Part shown: piece by piece, positions 5,539 through 6,299 of the stretch
Numbering within the stretch: position 1 is the stretch's first letter
Layout of the letters: each line of letters begins with the position of its first letter
Translations under genes and position numbers: made by a program
Notes under the pieces: model-generated
Database searches by the model: none
The model's input: the letters and a program-made list of their open reading frames with translations, nothing else
What the model was told of the DNA's origin: nothing
From: Chloroflexota bacterium
GTDB taxonomy: Bacteria > Chloroflexota > Dehalococcoidia > DSTF01 > JACRBR01
Direction of reading: 5' to 3'
NCBI GenBank assembly: GCA_025355835.1
Contig: JANXYW010000389.1
Span: 1-6,299 of the forward strand
DNA length: 6,299 nucleotides

Positions 5539-6279
5539 ATGGCGCGTGATCCGGTCGAGGTGCTTGGGCGCGAGACGCTGGCCATTGGCGAACTGGTTCA
5601 CCTCATGGGCGACCCGGTGTACCGGGGCGTTGACGTGCCGCGCGGCGACGGCCGCTTGGTGCTGGTGCTGCCGGGTCTGTTCGCGAACGACATGTATCTT
5701 CAGCCGTTGCGACGGTGGCTACGGCGTGTTGGCTATCGGCCTGTGCGGTCGACGCTGGCCATCAACGTCGGGTGTCCAGAGCGGCTGTGCGTGCAGGTCG
5801 AAGGCGAGCTACAGCGCCAGCGCGAGCGGCACGCTGGTCCGGTCGCGATCATTGGTCACAGTCGCGGCGGGATCCTTGCTCGCGCGATCGCGGCGCGGCT
5901 GCAAGCCGATGCGGCGACGCTCGTGCTGCTGGGTTCGCCCGTCGGCGCGATTATGCGCATGCCGTCCTGGAGCGTCGCCGCGATTGCGGACGATCCGCCG
6001 GCGGCAAAGCGCGTGACGGACGCGGGGAGCAGCTTCCGTCGGCTGGTCGACCCGGACTGCAACGTGCCGGAGTGCGGCTGCGCCTTTCCGCCGGATCTGC
6101 GACGTCCGCTGCATCCGAGCACGCGCGTCGTTTCGATCTACAGCCGCGACGACCCGATCGTGCCGGCGGCGGCGTGTCCGGTGGACGGCGCGCGCAACAT
6201 CGAAGTGGGCGGCTCGCACGGCGGGCTGGCGTTCAATCGCGATGTGTATCGGGCGCTGGGCGCGGCGCTTGCGGGGTAG
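5539..6279 (+). CDS. Alpha/beta hydrolase, esterase/lipase-like
   Basis: Predicted 246-aa serine hydrolase; substrate unknown. Visible parts: beta strand and oxyanion-hole region LVLVLPGLFAND (40-51), nucleophile elbow GHSRGG (106-111) with S108, the acid in SRDDPIVP (D204 or D205), and the histidine in GGSHGGLAFN (H227). The stretch SIYSRDDPIVP followed by NIEVGGSHGGL matches a common family of small bacterial hydrolases that use a GxSxGG elbow. It has no signal peptide or membrane segment, so it is probably cytosolic. Six cysteines (79, 84, 174, 179, 181, 213) are notable for this size, three of them in C-x4-C-x-C just before the acid residue. The start at 5539 is chosen for its ribosome binding site; starting at 5521 adds six residues. 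The gene is flanked by repeats on both sides and no co-directional partner is visible. Confidence 0.85.
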   Translation: MARDPVEVLGRETLAIGELVHLMGDPVYRGVDVPRGDGRLVLVLPGLFANDMYLQPLRRWLRRVGYRPVRSTLAINVGCPERLCVQVEGELQRQRERHAGPVAIIGHSRGGILARAIAARLQADAATLVLLGSPVGAIMRMPSWSVAAIADDPPAAKRVTDAGSSFRRLVDPDCNVPECGCAFPPDLRRPLHPSTRVVSIYSRDDPIVPAAACPVDGARNIEVGGSHGGLAFNRDVYRALGAALAG

Positions 6280-6290
6280 GGAACGGTGAA

Positions 6291-6299
6291 ACACGGATT
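6291..6299 (+). repeat. Start of another GGATTxCAC-type repeat, cut by the window edge
   Basis: ACACGGATT, in the context GTGAAACACGGATT, begins 11 bp after the hydrolase stop and is identical to 5198-5206 upstream of ligA. Only one unit is visible, so this is a partial call that rests on its match to the upstream array. Confidence 0.45.

Noticed and set aside
5167..5601. 145-codon N-terminal extension of ligA
   Set aside because: Translated from the repeat cassette and the antisense of the hydrolase start; it repeats FLRAPSCPSWFPSP and lies outside the LigA family length.

Overview
The window is GC-rich, densely coding bacterial DNA with four confidently identified genes and one short, repeat-filled intergenic block. 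The lineage cannot be fixed from sequence alone. The LigA N-terminal half, the secreted-sensor/GAF/HD-GYP architecture, the dispersed hairpin repeats and the TAnnnT boxes placed 6-8 nt before start codons look to me like Chloroflexota, perhaps Dehalococcoidia-like. This is an impression from family resemblance and not a test.

Layout. Positions 1-40 may hold the first 13 codons of a minus-strand gene. Positions 62-898 (minus) encode LarE, the sulfur transferase of nickel-pincer cofactor synthesis. Positions 899-1165 separate this divergent pair and hold a hairpin repeat, a 16-bp near-perfect dyad and a doubtful 34-codon ORF. Positions 1166-2941 (plus) encode a two-pass membrane protein with GAF and HD-GYP domains, a predicted c-di-GMP phosphodiesterase that starts at TTG. 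It converges on ligA (3112-5166, minus), the NAD-dependent DNA ligase, across about 170 bp with no clear terminator. Positions 5167-5538 hold no credible gene but a composite of short 9-10 bp periodic repeats. Positions 5539-6279 (plus) encode an alpha/beta hydrolase. The window ends inside what looks like another copy of the same repeat.

The genes do not form an operon or an evident pathway: a cofactor-synthesis gene, a second-messenger enzyme, a housekeeping ligase and a hydrolase lie in alternating orientations. I see no defence system, mobile gene, CRISPR array, tRNA or rRNA. The parts most worth a second look are the modular repeat cassette upstream of ligA, which recurs at the window end, and the apparent leaderless promoters in front of three minus-strand starts.
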